Assembly (NCBI RefSeq): GCF_014195655.1
Contig: NZ_JACICD010000011.1
Span: 1 to 64,000, forward strand
DNA length: 64,000 bases
Direction of reading: 5' to 3'
From: Ancylobacter tetraedralis
GTDB taxonomy: Bacteria > Pseudomonadota > Alphaproteobacteria > Rhizobiales > Xanthobacteraceae
The notes under the pieces are model-generated. The model was given only the letters and a program-made list of their open reading frames with translations, had not been told where the DNA came from and searched no databases. The position numbers and the translations under genes are program-made. Positions 34,540 to 44,125 of the stretch are shown here, piece after piece (the first letter of the stretch is position 1; every line of letters starts with the position of its first letter).

Positions 34540-35538
34540 TCAGCCCCACGGGCCGCGACGGCCCTGCGGCTGCCGCGAATCCGGGCCGCGCGAGGGCCGC
34601 GAGGTGCCGCCCCACGGACCTCCGGGCGCGGCAGCATTCCCTACGGGATCGGCCGGCCGCGCGGCGGCAGCGGAAAAGCCTCCGCCGCCCGCGCCCATCT
34701 CCCGCGCCAGCACCTCCAGCGCGGCAATGCGGTTCTCGGTCGCCGGGTGGGTGGAGAACAGGCTGTCCATCCGCTCGCCCGACAGGGGGTTGATGATGAA
34801 CATGTGCGCCGTCGCCGGGTTGTGCTCGGCCGGCATGTTGGGAATGCGATGGGCATAGCCGGAAATCTTGGCCAGCGCCGAGGCGAGCCAGAGCGGCTGG
34901 CCGCAGATTTCGGCCCCCGTCCGATCGGCCACATATTCGCGCGAACGCGACACCGCCATCTGCACCACCATGGCGGCGAGCGGGGCGAGGATCATCATCG
35001 CGAGGGTGCCGATCACGCCGAACCCGTTATTGTTGTTTCGGTTGCCGCCAAAGAACATGGCGAAGTTGGCGAGCATGGAGATCGCGCCCGCCAGCGTCGC
35101 GGTAATGGTCATGGTGAGCGTGTCGTAATGCTTGATATGCGCCAGTTCATGCGCCATCACGCCGGCCACCTCCTCGCGCGAGAGGGCGTTGAGCAGGCCC
35201 GTGCTGGCCGCCACCGCGGCGTTCTGCGGGTTGCGGCCGGTGGCGAACGCGTTGGGCTGGGGATTGTCGATGACATAGACGCGCGGCATGGGAAGCTGGG
35301 CCCGCGCGGCCAGCTGCTCCACCAGCCCGTAGAAGTCCGGCGCGCTGGCTCGATCCACCTCGCGCGCGCCATACATGGACAGCACCATGCGGTCGGAATT
35401 CCAGTAGCTGAACAGGTTCATGCCGGCCGCCACCACCAGCGCGATGAGCATGCCGCCCTGTCCGCCGATCATGAAGCCCACGCCCATGAACAGCGCGGTC
35501 ATGCCGGCCAGCAGGATCGCGGTGCGGAAATAATTCAT
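34540..35538 (-). CDS. htpX: Zinc metalloprotease HtpX (M48 family)
   Basis: A 332-residue inner-membrane zinc protease. N-terminal transmembrane segments (about 5-55) precede the zinc motif [13 protein letters not shown] near residue 130; [13 protein letters not shown] supplies the third zinc ligand. Two further hydrophobic segments lie between. HtpX degrades misfolded membrane proteins. The C-terminus carries a low-complexity Gly/Pro/Arg tail of about 45 residues beyond the usual end. ATG 35538 begins the conserved [18 protein letters not shown]; the frame upstream is not HtpX. Confidence 0.95.
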   Translation of the reverse strand: MNYFRTAILLAGMTALFMGVGFMIGGQGGMLIALVVAAGMNLFSYWNSDRMVLSMYGAREVDRASAPDFYGLVEQLAARAQLPMPRVYVIDNPQPNAFATGRNPQNAAVAASTGLLNALSREEVAGVMAHELAHIKHYDTLTMTITATLAGAISMLANFAMFFGGNRNNNNGFGVIGTLAMMILAPLAAMVVQMAVSRSREYVADRTGAEICGQPLWLASALAKISGYAHRIPNMPAEHNPATAHMFIINPLSGERMDSLFSTHPATENRIAALEVLAREMGAGGGGFSAAAARPADPVGNAAAPGGPWGGTSRPSRGPDSRQPQGRRGPWG

Positions 35539-35709
35539 CTCGTCCCTCGTCTGACGCGCCGTCTCATGCGGTCTCGTCAATAGGATGGGAAGCATCGTGC
35601 GAAGCCGCAAGGCCGGGCGGCATCGGCACTGCCCCAGCGTCAGTCCGAACGCGCTCCCGCACCCCGCGCCGGCTTGACGCGGACCCGCCGGCAATGGTTC
35701 CAATGCGCC

Positions 35710-35919
35710 ATGACCGATGACATCGAAACGCCCAAAGCGGCGCCCCAGACCCCGCACCGCCCGCTCAGCCCGGCCGCCGAGCGCGCGCTGGCCGAGGCCG
35801 CCGCGCGCCGGGCCGCCGCAGTTCCCGTTCAGGCGCCGACGGAGATCGATGGCCGCGACGGGCCGGAGCCGGTGCGCTATGGCGACTGGGAAGTGAAGGG
35901 CATCGCCTCGGATTTCTGA
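35710..35919 (+). CDS. DUF1674 / SDHAF4-like succinate dehydrogenase assembly factor
   Basis: A 69-residue protein. Its C-terminus [19 protein letters not shown] is the hallmark of the DUF1674/SDHAF4 family. SDHAF4 helps covalent flavinylation and assembly of the succinate dehydrogenase flavoprotein in mitochondria; bacterial homologues are common in alphaproteobacteria. ATG 35710 ([10 protein letters not shown]) is chosen over an upstream frame rich in Arg. It stands alone between htpX and an NlpC/P60 gene on the opposite strand. No sdh genes are in the window. Confidence 0.88.
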   Translation: MTDDIETPKAAPQTPHRPLSPAAERALAEAAARRAAAVPVQAPTEIDGRDGPEPVRYGDWEVKGIASDF

Positions 35920-35940
35920 GGCGCGCCGCCAACGAGCGCC

Positions 35941-36792
35941 TTACCTCAGCCGGCGCACGCTGCGCACCGGGGCGCTCGCCGCCTCAATACGGGCCAGCGC
36001 CCCGGCCAGCGGCTCGCGCACCACCGACATGAACGCGGCGGTGGCGTGCAGCAGCGTGCTGCCATCCTCGACGATGCCGACATGGCCCGGCCAGAAGACG
36101 AGGTCGCCGCGCTCCAGCACCGCGATATCACCATCGAACGCCACCGGCGCACCGAGCGCGCGCTCCTGCATGTCGCTGTCGCGCGGCGCGGCGATGCCGG
36201 CGGCTGCGAGCGACACCTGCACGAGGCCCGAGCAGTCGAGCCCGAGGCTGGAGCGCCCGCCCCAGAGATAGGCGGCGCCGAGGAAGCGGGCAGCCACCGT
36301 GACGAAATCCTCTTCCACCGCGTCCAGCGGCGCGAGGTGGCCGGAAAAGAGGAAGCCGCCATCCTGCGTCACCGCGAAGCGCTCGCGCATCTCCACCACG
36401 CCGACACGGCTGCCGAAGGAGAGCAGTTCGCGCGGCGGCAGCTTGATGGACGGGCCGGGAAATACCGGCGTGCGCAGCGCCGCCACCTTGTGCGTGACAG
36501 GCGCGCCCGGCGCGGCCAGCGCCCCCACGGGCAGCCAGCCGACATACAGGTCCGCCTCCAACTGGCCCCAGGCCCAGCCCTCCGGCGTGGTCTCGTAAAC
36601 CATCACCGTCTCGCCCGACAGCGCTTCGGTGGTGAGCGACGCCTCGGGGGACGGCTCGCGGCGCACCGGCGCGCTGACGGCACGCACGCGCCACCTTTTG
36701 CCCTCAATGAAGCGGGCGGCATCGACGACGCCGCGCAGATGGGCGGCGGCAAGGTCCGGCCGGGCCGGCGTCAGGCGGGGGTCGAGGGTCAC
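35941..36792 (-). CDS. NlpC/P60 family hydrolase with SH3-like domains
   Basis: A 283-residue putative cell-wall peptidase. Bacterial SH3-like modules (about 35-145) bind wall peptides and precede the C-terminal NlpC/P60 domain (about 160-275). The catalytic Cys is in LGLDCSGLVQ and the His in WPGHVGIVEDG. These enzymes cleave D-Glu-diaminopimelate bonds of peptidoglycan stem peptides. No signal peptide is seen, as in many alphaproteobacterial members, where it may act on recycled muropeptides. It is near the M17 leucyl aminopeptidase gene, a common neighbour in this order. Confidence 0.9.
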   Translation of the reverse strand: MTLDPRLTPARPDLAAAHLRGVVDAARFIEGKRWRVRAVSAPVRREPSPEASLTTEALSGETVMVYETTPEGWAWGQLEADLYVGWLPVGALAAPGAPVTHKVAALRTPVFPGPSIKLPPRELLSFGSRVGVVEMRERFAVTQDGGFLFSGHLAPLDAVEEDFVTVAARFLGAAYLWGGRSSLGLDCSGLVQVSLAAAGIAAPRDSDMQERALGAPVAFDGDIAVLERGDLVFWPGHVGIVEDGSTLLHATAAFMSVVREPLAGALARIEAASAPVRSVRRLR

Positions 36793-36853
36793 GGGTGGGC
36801 TCTCTGGAATGAACGAGCGGTGGCGACGGGTGGCAGACGACAGGCGGCGCCGC

Positions 36854-37204
36854 TCAGCGCGGCAGGGCGCGGGCCACCGCTACCACCTGATCGCCCAGCT
36901 TCTCCAGATAGAGCGCGCCTTCGACGGTGCGCTGGATGATGACATTTCGCCGATCCGCCTCGTCGCGCCGGCGCGAGACGAGATGCAGCGCGCCCATCGT
37001 GTCGAGCGCGCGCGTCACCACCGGCTTGGTCACGCCAAGTCGGGAGGCGAGCCCGCGCACCGTGTGCGGCGGCGTTTCCAGATAGACGCTGAGCAGGATG
37101 GCCAGCTGGCGCGGGGAGAGATCGGGCGCGTCGTCCCGCACCTGCACGAGCGACAGCTCGTGCAACAGGCGCAGCGCCTGCGATGGGCGCAACTCGATCG
37201 CCAT
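36854..37204 (-). CDS. MarR family transcriptional regulator (short)
   Basis: A 116-residue winged-helix protein. It contains LSPRQLAILLSVYLETPPHTVRGLASRLGVTKPVVTRALDTMGALHLVSRRRDEADRRNVIIQRT, of which the recognition helix is VTKPVVTRALDTM and the wing DEADRRNV, typical of MarR. ATG 37204 (MAIELRPSQALRLL) gives the standard start; an upstream in-frame ATG at 37240 is less likely. It lies between the NlpC/P60 gene and the aminopeptidase on the same strand. Ligand and targets are unknown. Confidence 0.85.
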   Translation of the reverse strand: MAIELRPSQALRLLHELSLVQVRDDAPDLSPRQLAILLSVYLETPPHTVRGLASRLGVTKPVVTRALDTMGALHLVSRRRDEADRRNVIIQRTVEGALYLEKLGDQVVAVARALPR

Positions 37205-37299
37205 GCCCCGCTCCCCGGCTCCAATCCGCCGCGCCACCAAGGATCGTTACGGCAGCGGATTGTTCCCGGGAATATGCGGTGCCGCGGGCCAACAAAGTC

Positions 37300-38679
37300 T
37301 TAACGCCCGTAACGCTCGGTGAGCAGCGCGTCGAGCGCGCGGATGGTCTGCGCCTCGCCGCCCTCCGGCCGGCCGGGGCGCGCGGAGGGGTTCCAGGCGA
37401 AGATGTCCAGATGCAGCCAGCTCGACGCCCGCTCTACGAAGCGCTGCAGGAACAGCGCGGCGGTGATGGAGCCGGCGAAGCCGCTGCCCGGCGCGTTGTT
37501 GAGGTCGGCGATCGGGCTGTCGAGCATGGAGGCGTAGGGCTTCCACAGCGGCAGCCGCCACAACGGGTCGGCCTGCGCACTCGCGTGGCGGGCGAGATCG
37601 GCGGCGAGCGCCTCGTCATCGGTATAGGCGGGCGGCAGCTGCGGGCCGAGCGCGACGCGGGCCGCGCCGGTGAGCGTGGCGAAGTCGATCAGCAGTTCGG
37701 GTGCCTCCTCGTCCGCCAGCGCCAGTGCATCGGCGAGAATCAGCCGGCCCTCGGCATCGGTATTGCCGATCTCGACCGACAGCCCCTTGCGCGAGGGGAA
37801 GATGTCGCCCGGCCGGAAGGCATTGCCGGCAATGGCATTCTCCACCGCCGGGATGATGAGGCGCAGCCGCACCGGCAGGGCGCGCGCCATGATGAGGAGC
37901 GCCAGGCCCAGCGCGTTGGCCGCTCCGCCCATGTCCTTCTTCATCAGCAGCATGCCGCTCGGCGGCTTGATGTCGAGCCCGCCCGTGTCGAACGCCACGC
38001 CCTTGCCGACCAGCGTCACCTTGGGCGCATCCGGCGCGCCCCAGGAGAGGTCGATGAGCCGGGGCGCGCGCGGGCTGGCACGTCCCACCGCGTGAATCAG
38101 CGGAAAGTTGGCGGCGAGCAGGTCCTCGCCGGTCGTCACGTTCACCTGTGCCTCGAATCGGGCGGCGAGCGCGCGCACCGCCGCCTCGATTTCCGCCGGA
38201 CCGAGATCGTTGGCCGGCGTGTTGACGAGATCGCGGGCGAGCGTCACCGCCTCGGCCATGTGCTCGATATCGGCCTTGTCCACCCCGTCGGGCACGACCA
38301 GCCGCAGCTCCGGCGAAGGCCGCTTGCGGTACGACGTGAAGCGGTAGGCGCCGAGAAGGAAGCCGAGCACAGCAAGGCGGGGCTGGGCGGGGGCGCGGGC
38401 AAGTGCGTAATCGCCGGCGGGCAGCGAGGTCGCCAGCTTGCCGAAGGCGAGGGGGTCGCGGGGCGTCTCCTCGGTGCCGAACAGCACGCCGGCGATCGCG
38501 CCATCAACGGCGGGCAATACCAGCACCGCGCCGGGCTCCGCCTTGAAGCCGATCGCCTCGCCGAAGGCCAGCGCCGGCGCGGGAAGCTCGGCGGCGACCT
38601 CACGCCAGGTCTGCGGCGTCACGCACCAGATGGGGCGAGGATTGGCGGCCTCATCGGCCCGGATCAGTTGTGCGCCCAT
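37300..38679 (-). CDS. M17 leucyl aminopeptidase family protein
   Basis: A 459-residue cytosolic aminopeptidase. The conserved catalytic block includes VGKGVAFDTGGLDIKPPSGM with metal and catalytic residues, KKDMGGAA and the family signature NTDAEGRLILADAL. It lacks the longer N-terminus of PepA and resembles the PepB-like M17 branch common in Rhizobiales. It removes N-terminal residues from peptides using two metal ions. A phosphatase gene lies 47 bases upstream on the same strand. Confidence 0.92.
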   Translation of the reverse strand: MGAQLIRADEAANPRPIWCVTPQTWREVAAELPAPALAFGEAIGFKAEPGAVLVLPAVDGAIAGVLFGTEETPRDPLAFGKLATSLPAGDYALARAPAQPRLAVLGFLLGAYRFTSYRKRPSPELRLVVPDGVDKADIEHMAEAVTLARDLVNTPANDLGPAEIEAAVRALAARFEAQVNVTTGEDLLAANFPLIHAVGRASPRAPRLIDLSWGAPDAPKVTLVGKGVAFDTGGLDIKPPSGMLLMKKDMGGAANALGLALLIMARALPVRLRLIIPAVENAIAGNAFRPGDIFPSRKGLSVEIGNTDAEGRLILADALALADEEAPELLIDFATLTGAARVALGPQLPPAYTDDEALAADLARHASAQADPLWRLPLWKPYASMLDSPIADLNNAPGSGFAGSITAALFLQRFVERASSWLHLDIFAWNPSARPGRPEGGEAQTIRALDALLTERYGR

Positions 38680-38726
38680 CGCGATACCTCATCTGTGCCG
38701 CCATCGGAGCGGCTTCGTGCAAAGCC

Positions 38727-39317
38727 TCAGGCGACGGCGAGTTCGAACGCCCCGTCCCGGATCATGTAGACCGCCCCCTGGCGCACCGGCAGCTCCACCG
38801 CCTGCTGCGGCGGCATGCCCGCCAGCATGTGCAGCATGGCGCGCACCACGCCACCATGGGTGACGACCACGCTGTCCTCGGTCAGATCGGCGAGCGCCGC
38901 CGTCACCCGCTCGGTGAGCATGTCGTAGCTCTCCCCGCCCGGCGGCACGAAATGCCACGGGTCGGCCCGGCGGGCGGCGAGGCTGATTGGGTCGCGGCGC
39001 TTCAGCTCCTGCCAGGTCGCGCCCTCCCACCGGCCGAAGGAGATTTCCTTCAGCCGGTCGTCGCGGCGGAACGCGTCCGGCGGCAGGCCAAGCTCGGCGC
39101 GCAGGATCGCCATGGTCTGCGCGGTGCGCGAGAGCGGGCTCGCCACATAATCGAGCGCGCCGGCGCCCCCGCTGAGCCGGCCGATGACCCGCGCGAGATT
39201 GGCTGCCTGTTCGCGGCCGAGATCGTTGAGCGGAATGTCGTGATGGCCCTGCAGGCGGCCGGCGAGATTCCAGTCGGTCTCGCCGTGCCGGACAAGGAAG
39301 ATGCGCCGCCGGGTCAT
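38727..39317 (-). CDS. Histidine phosphatase family protein (phosphoglycerate-mutase-like)
   Basis: A 196-residue protein with the phospho-acceptor motif LVRHGETDWNLAGRLQGHHD (about residues 8-27) and the second catalytic His in VVTHGGVVRAML, as in the GpmB/CobC/RNase-H-linked phosphatases. It is a cofactor-independent-type fold acting as a phosphatase rather than a glycolytic mutase, to judge by length. ATG 39317 overlaps the stop codon of the preceding gene by four bases. The substrate is unknown. Confidence 0.9.
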   Translation of the reverse strand: MTRRRIFLVRHGETDWNLAGRLQGHHDIPLNDLGREQAANLARVIGRLSGGAGALDYVASPLSRTAQTMAILRAELGLPPDAFRRDDRLKEISFGRWEGATWQELKRRDPISLAARRADPWHFVPPGGESYDMLTERVTAALADLTEDSVVVTHGGVVRAMLHMLAGMPPQQAVELPVRQGAVYMIRDGAFELAVA

Positions 39318-39952
39318 TTCGACGGCAGGGCCACGGTGTGCGTGTAGCTGGTACCGCCATTGCGGCCGATGCGCGGCCAGGAGACGCGCACCGTCACGCT
39401 GCCGCCACCGCGCGGGGCGCGGCCGGACAGGATGAGGCGCGTGCCGCGCACGGTGCGTCCGCGACAGAAGGTGGAGCCGGCATCGTTGCCGGTAGCGACG
39501 AACTGGCCGTAGTCGGTGGTCAGCGTCACCCCGGGCGGGGCGTTGCGCACGGTGAGGGTCGGCGCGCCGGCGGGCTGGCAGAGCGTGTCGGCCATGCCGG
39601 CGGCGAACACCACGCGGCCCGTGCCGCCGCCGATCAGCAGGGCGAGGCGCTGGTAGCTGCTGTCATTGCTGGTCGGCGAGGTGTAGCCGGGGAAGATCAG
39701 CCCGCCGGTGCCGAAGATGCGGCTCCAGAACGGATATTGCTGGAAGGTGGGCGGGGTGCCGCTATCCTGCGTCGGCGAGCCCGGCGTCGCCCAGTCCGGC
39801 AGGCCGGAGCCCGGCGGCGGGCGGACGGTGATGGAGGATTGCGCCGCGGCCGGCAGGCTCGCCGCGCCGATGCCCATGAGCACCGCCGCCGCCAGCGCCG
39901 CGCGGGCGAAGCCGCGCATCGTGCCGCGCCTGTCTCCGGGAGCCTTGATCAT
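39314..39952 (-). CDS. Hypothetical exported protein
   Basis: A 212-residue protein with an N-terminal signal (RGFARAALAAAVLMGIGAASLPAAAQ, cleavage about residue 37) and a Pro/Gly-rich start of the mature part. Motifs such as GRVVFAAGMADTLCQPAGAPTLTV and a beta-rich C-terminus (SGRAPRGGGSVTVRVSW) suggest a periplasmic or surface beta-sandwich. Two Cys (CQPAG and FCRGR) could form a disulfide. ATG 39952 is used; ATG 39919 (MRGFARAAL) is an equally good signal-peptide start. It overlaps the phosphatase start by four bases. I do not recognise the family. Confidence 0.75.
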   Translation of the reverse strand: MIKAPGDRRGTMRGFARAALAAAVLMGIGAASLPAAAQSSITVRPPPGSGLPDWATPGSPTQDSGTPPTFQQYPFWSRIFGTGGLIFPGYTSPTSNDSSYQRLALLIGGGTGRVVFAAGMADTLCQPAGAPTLTVRNAPPGVTLTTDYGQFVATGNDAGSTFCRGRTVRGTRLILSGRAPRGGGSVTVRVSWPRIGRNGGTSYTHTVALPSK

Positions 39953-39996
39953 CGTCCGTCTCCTGCTCGCCAGCCGCCGCGCCGTCCGGCGCCGGC

Positions 39997-40821
39997 TCAG
40001 TCCCGCTCCAGCGTCAGGTCCGGAGCTTCCGGGTTCTTCATTCCGACCACGTGATAGCCGGCATCGACGTGATGAATCTCGCCGGTCACGCCGCGCCCGA
40101 GGTCGGACAGCAGATACATGCCGGTATCGCCCACCTCGTCGATGGTGACGGTGCGGCGCAGCGGCGCGTTCAGCTCGTTCCACTTGAGAATGTAGCGGAA
40201 ATCGCCGATGCCGGAGGCCGCGAGCGTCTTGATCGGGCCGGCGGAAATGGCGTTGACGCGGATGTTCTTGGGCCCGAGATCGGCGGCGAGATAGCGCACG
40301 CTGGCCTCCAGCGCGGCCTTCGCGACACCCATGACGTTGTAATGCGGCATCCACTTCTCGGCGCCGTAATAGGTCAGCGTCAGCATCGAGCCGCCATTGG
40401 TCATCAGCTTCTCGGCGCGCTGGGCGACCGCGGTGAAGCTGTAGCAGGAGATCAGCATGGTCTTGCTGAAATTATCCGCCGTGGTGTCGACATAGCGCCC
40501 GTCGAGCTCGCTTTTGTCGGAAAAGGCGATGGCATGGACCAGGAAGTCCAGCCCGCCGAGCTGGCGCTCGGTTTCCGCAAAGACGGCGTCGATGGTCGCC
40601 GGATCGGTCACGTCGCAATGGCCGACCACCACGGCGTCAAGCTCGTTGGCCAGCGGCTCGACGCGCTTGCGCAGCGGCTCGCCCTGATAGGTGAAGGCCA
40701 GCTTCGCCCCCTGCGCCTGAACCGCCTTGGCGATGCCCCAGGCAATGGAGCGGTTATTCGCCACTCCCATCACCAGGCCCCGCTTGCCGTTCATGAATCC
40801 GCCCGTTGCTCTGCCCGTCAC
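39997..40821 (-). CDS. fabI: Enoyl-ACP reductase FabI
   Basis: A 274-residue FabI. The NAD motif is GVANNRSIAWGIAKAV, the catalytic pair Tyr-x6-Lys is YNVMGVAK, and GPIKTLAASGIGDFRYIL is the substrate-loop region. It performs the last reduction of the fatty-acid elongation cycle and is the target of triclosan and isoniazid-type inhibitors in other bacteria. I chose GTG 40821, preceded by GGAG, because related proteins have about nine residues before MxGKRGL; ATG 40794 is the alternative. The DnaJ-type gene lies 126 bases upstream on the same strand. Confidence 0.95.
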   Translation of the reverse strand: MTGRATGGFMNGKRGLVMGVANNRSIAWGIAKAVQAQGAKLAFTYQGEPLRKRVEPLANELDAVVVGHCDVTDPATIDAVFAETERQLGGLDFLVHAIAFSDKSELDGRYVDTTADNFSKTMLISCYSFTAVAQRAEKLMTNGGSMLTLTYYGAEKWMPHYNVMGVAKAALEASVRYLAADLGPKNIRVNAISAGPIKTLAASGIGDFRYILKWNELNAPLRRTVTIDEVGDTGMYLLSDLGRGVTGEIHHVDAGYHVVGMKNPEAPDLTLERD

Positions 40822-40905
40822 ACCGCGCTCCGTGCTTCGTTCCACCTTGCGGTGCCGAGTGGTTCCTATCGCACAGCGGCAGGACCCGCTCAAGCCAGCG
40901 GTTGC

Positions 40906-40939
40906 GCGCCCGCCCGCCATACTGTGGTCGGGCGGGCGC
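40906..40939 (-). terminator. Strong 11-bp GC hairpin after the dnaJ-type gene
   Basis: GCGCCCGCCCG (40906-40916) and CGGGCGGGCGC (40929-40939) pair perfectly around a 12-base loop. It begins eight bases after the DnaJ-type stop codon (minus strand) and precedes the fabI leader. Lacking a U-tract, it may be a Rho-assisted terminator or an mRNA 3' stabiliser. Confidence 0.5.
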
Positions 40940-40947
40940 AGGCGTGC

Positions 40948-41907
40948 TCAGGCGGCGCCGTCGCGCCGGCTTCGCAGCAGCGCCTCGAGCTCGGGATCGC
41001 GCTCGGTGGGAAGCATGATTCGCAAGGTGGCGAACAGGTCGCCCGCCGTGCCGTCGGCCTTGGGCAGGCCCTTGCCGCGCAGGCGGAACGTGCGGCCGGA
41101 CTGGGTCCAGGCCGGCACGGAGAGATCCACCTCGCCGCCCAGCGTCGGCACGCGCACCTTGCCGCCGAGCACGGCATCGGCCAGCGGCAGCGCGACATCG
41201 GCCCGGAGGTCGGCACCCTCGATCTTGAAATCGGGATGCGGCGCATAGGAAACCACGACATAGGCGTCGCCCGGCGCACCGCCGAACGGGCTCGGCTCGC
41301 CCTGCCCCTTCAGCCGCATGCGATGGCCCTCGGCCACCTTCGCGGGAATTTTCACCTCGACCACACGCCCATTGGGCAGGTGCACCTTGACCGGGCCACC
41401 CTCGACCACCCGATCGAGCGGCACCGGCACGGCGATATCGATGTCGCCTCCGCGCGGCGTCTCGCCGCCGCCGGCACCGCGCGCCCGGCCGCGCCCGCCC
41501 AGCCCGCCGAGAATATCGGCGATCACGTCGTCGAAGCCGCCCGCATCGTGCGGGCCATGGCCGGAGCGGCGCATGCCCTCCGGGCCATAGGAGAAGCTCT
41601 CGAAGATGGTCTCGCCCTGCGGGCCGCGCTGGAAGCCGCGTCCAGGACCACGCCCCCCGCCCGGGAAGCCCTCGAAGCCGCGCGGCTTGCCCTCGGCGTC
41701 GATCTCGCCGCGATCGAACTGGCCACGCTTCTCGGGATCCGAGAGCAGTTCGTTGGCGGAATTCAGCTCGGCAAAGCGGTCCTGCGCCTTCGGATCGTCC
41801 TTGTTGGCGTCCGGGTGCAGTTTCTTGGCGAGCTTGCGGAAAGCTCGCTTGATGTCGGCCTGTTCGGCGTTACGGGCAACGCCGAGAATTTCATAGGGAT
41901 CGCGCAT
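40948..41907 (-). CDS. DnaJ-class co-chaperone (CbpA-like)
   Basis: A 319-residue type II J-protein. The J-domain (1-70) has [21 protein letters not shown] and the HPD motif in [12 protein letters not shown] Gly/Phe-rich linker (about 75-150) and the DnaJ C-terminal substrate-binding domains (about 155-310) follow, without a zinc-finger Cys cluster. It stimulates DnaK ATPase and delivers substrates. The start at 41907 begins [11 protein letters not shown] possible lipoprotein gene lies about 105 bases upstream on the same strand. Confidence 0.93.
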   Translation of the reverse strand: MRDPYEILGVARNAEQADIKRAFRKLAKKLHPDANKDDPKAQDRFAELNSANELLSDPEKRGQFDRGEIDAEGKPRGFEGFPGGGRGPGRGFQRGPQGETIFESFSYGPEGMRRSGHGPHDAGGFDDVIADILGGLGGRGRARGAGGGETPRGGDIDIAVPVPLDRVVEGGPVKVHLPNGRVVEVKIPAKVAEGHRMRLKGQGEPSPFGGAPGDAYVVVSYAPHPDFKIEGADLRADVALPLADAVLGGKVRVPTLGGEVDLSVPAWTQSGRTFRLRGKGLPKADGTAGDLFATLRIMLPTERDPELEALLRSRRDGAA

Positions 41908-42012
41908 GGATGATCATCTCGTCCGGCGGTTCCGGCTCTCGCCTCCATGTAGGCACGGTGTTGCTGCGACGCAACGGTTTCGCGACGCTCCTTTTGCACG
42001 CTCGGCAACCGG

Positions 42013-42630
42013 TCAGCTGCGGGCGAGCAGCCGCGCCTGCGCCACCTGCCAGCTGCCATGGGAACTCCGGCACGCCTCGCCCTGCAGCCATTTCTCATCG
42101 GCGGCGCGCACGAAGCTGATGCGGAAATCGCGGCAGGTGCCCGTCTGGGTCTGCCGCGCCGCGCCGAGCGGAATGGCCGTGCCGCGAGCGGCATTGGCGT
42201 AATTCTCCCACGGAACGCTCGGGGAGGCGTTCTTCTCGCGCAGCGCCTCGGCCAGTGCCTGGCGGGCGGCGGCCCAGTCATCCGGCGCGATGCCCTTGGG
42301 CACCGGCTCGGCGGTATAGGCGACCGCCTGCACCACGGGCTTGCCACCGGCGATGGCGACGGCGGGGCGCGGGGAGAGAGGCGGCGACGGGGGCGCCACG
42401 GCGCGCGCCGCCACCGCATCGCCCCCGAGCGAGCCGGTCGCGCTCATGTCGAGCGCATCGGGCAAGGTGGAGCATCCGGCGACGGCGAACCCGGCTGCGA
42501 CGAAGATCAGTACGGATCGCGCTGTGCGCAGCAGCGCGACGCGCTTATATGGGGGGGTGACGCATGCTGGAGCCGCCCCCCCGCGGGGATCCCCCTTGTG
42601 CGCCGCCGCATTTCGTCGCTTGTGGATCAT
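42013..42630 (-). CDS. Putative surface lipoprotein (RT0821/Lpp0805-like)
   Basis: A 205-residue protein with a long N-terminal part, a hydrophobic stretch ([10 protein letters not shown]) and lipobox-like AVAGC, so it is probably anchored to a membrane. The C-terminal half ([39 protein letters not shown]) matches the 17-kDa surface antigen/RT0821 pattern. The start is uncertain: ATG 42630 or 42654. Neither gives a classic short signal peptide, and no better internal start exists. It diverges from pdxH, with a 41-base gap. The role is unknown. Confidence 0.75.
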   Translation of the reverse strand: MIHKRRNAAAHKGDPRGGAAPACVTPPYKRVALLRTARSVLIFVAAGFAVAGCSTLPDALDMSATGSLGGDAVAARAVAPPSPPLSPRPAVAIAGGKPVVQAVAYTAEPVPKGIAPDDWAAARQALAEALREKNASPSVPWENYANAARGTAIPLGAARQTQTGTCRDFRISFVRAADEKWLQGEACRSSHGSWQVAQARLLARS

Positions 42631-42671
42631 TGCCCCGGCCCCTTTGGGGTCCATTCACCGAAGATGTCCTC

Positions 42672-43298
42672 ATGGAAGCGCCTGAACAGTTAACATCTGG
42701 TGATTTCACCGCCGCCGCCGAACCCTTTCGTCTGTTCGAGGAGTGGTTTGCCGATGCGCGCGCCAGCGAGCCGAACGATCCCAACGCGATGGCGCTCGCC
42801 ACCGTCGACGCCGACGGGCTGCCCGATGTGCGCATGGTGCTGCTGAACGCCCGCGACGCGCGCGGCTTCGTGTTCTTCACCAATACCGGCAGCGCCAAGG
42901 GGCGCGAGCTGGCGGCGGTGCCCAAGGCCGCCGTGGTGTTTCACTGGAAGTCGCTGCGCCGGCAGATCCGCGTGCGCGGCCCGGTCGAGACCGTGAGCGA
43001 TGCCGAGGCCGACGCCTATTTCGCCACCCGCCCGCGCCTGTCGCAGATCGGCGCCTGGGCGAGCCAGCAGTCGCAGCCGCTGGAAGGCCGTTTCGCGCTG
43101 GAGGGGGCGGTGGCCAGGTTCACCGCGCAGTACGCGCTGGGCGAGGTGCCCCGGCCGGCGCACTGGACCGGCTACCGCATCCGGCCGGTGCAGATCGAAT
43201 TCTGGCACGACCGACCGTTCCGCCTGCACGACCGCGTCGTCTTCCGCCGCGAATCGCCGGACGCCGACGCGTGGAGCCGGACGAGGCTCTACCCGTGA
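42672..43298 (+). CDS. pdxH: Pyridoxamine 5'-phosphate oxidase PdxH
   Basis: A 208-residue FMN enzyme that makes pyridoxal 5'-phosphate. It shows [70 protein letters not shown] and the C-terminal [14 protein letters not shown], and the usual end RLYP. ATG 42672 ([12 protein letters not shown]) gives the family length; the frame upstream is Pro-rich noise. A short-chain dehydrogenase follows 65 bases later. Confidence 0.95.
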   Translation: MEAPEQLTSGDFTAAAEPFRLFEEWFADARASEPNDPNAMALATVDADGLPDVRMVLLNARDARGFVFFTNTGSAKGRELAAVPKAAVVFHWKSLRRQIRVRGPVETVSDAEADAYFATRPRLSQIGAWASQQSQPLEGRFALEGAVARFTAQYALGEVPRPAHWTGYRIRPVQIEFWHDRPFRLHDRVVFRRESPDADAWSRTRLYP

Positions 43299-43363
43299 TG
43301 GCTGATCTCATGAACCCGCGCGCACCCCGCCTGCCCCTGTCCCCGAGCATCAAGTAGAGATCC

Positions 43364-44113
43364 ATGACCAAAGGCTCCAACCAGCCGCGCCGCACCTTGC
43401 TGCTCACCGGCGCCTCGCGCGGGATCGGCCACGCCACCGTGAAGCGCTTTTCCGCCGCCGGATGGCGCGTCATCACCTGCTCGCGCCACGCCTTCCCGGA
43501 AAACTGCCCCTGGGAGATGGGACCGGAGGATCACATCCAGGTCGATCTGGGCGACGCGCAGGACACGCTTCGCGCCGTGGACGAGATCAAGAGCCGGCTG
43601 GAAGGCGGCGAGCTGCACGCGCTGGTGAACAATGCCGGCATTTCGCCCAAGGGGCCGGGCGGGGCGCGCCTGAGCACGCTCAACACGCCGCAGGAGGCCT
43701 GGCACAAGGTGTTCCAGGTCAATCTGTTCGCGCCCATCCTGCTGGCGCGCGGCCTGCTGGAGGAGCTCAAGCGCACCCATGGCGCCGTGGTCAACGTGAC
43801 CTCCATCGCCGGCTCGCGCGTGCACCCCTTCGCCGGCGCGGCCTATGCCACCTCCAAGGCGGCGCTGGCCGGGCTGACCCGTGAGATGGCGGCCGATTTC
43901 GGCCGGGTCGGCGTGCGGGTAAACGCCATCGCGCCGGGCGAGATCGATACCTCGATCCTCTCGCCGGGCACCGAGAAGATCGTCGAGCAGATCCCCATGC
44001 AGCGCCTCGGCACGCCGGATGAGGTGGCCAAGATCATCTACGTGCTGTGCACCGAGACCTCGTCCTATCTCAACGGCGCCGAGATCCACATCAATGGCGG
44101 CCAGCACGTGTGA
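43364..44113 (+). CDS. SDR family oxidoreductase
   Basis: A 249-residue classical short-chain dehydrogenase with the cofactor motif TGASRGIGHATVKRF, NNAGIS, the catalytic Ser in VTSIAGSRVHPFAG, Tyr-x3-Lys in YATSK and the C-terminal LNGAEIHINGGQHV. It reduces a carbonyl or oxidises an alcohol with NAD(P). It follows pdxH on the same strand and ends 12 bases from the converging corA. The substrate is unknown. Confidence 0.9.
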   Translation: MTKGSNQPRRTLLLTGASRGIGHATVKRFSAAGWRVITCSRHAFPENCPWEMGPEDHIQVDLGDAQDTLRAVDEIKSRLEGGELHALVNNAGISPKGPGGARLSTLNTPQEAWHKVFQVNLFAPILLARGLLEELKRTHGAVVNVTSIAGSRVHPFAGAAYATSKAALAGLTREMAADFGRVGVRVNAIAPGEIDTSILSPGTEKIVEQIPMQRLGTPDEVAKIIYVLCTETSSYLNGAEIHINGGQHV

Positions 44114-44125
44114 GGGCGCGCGGAG

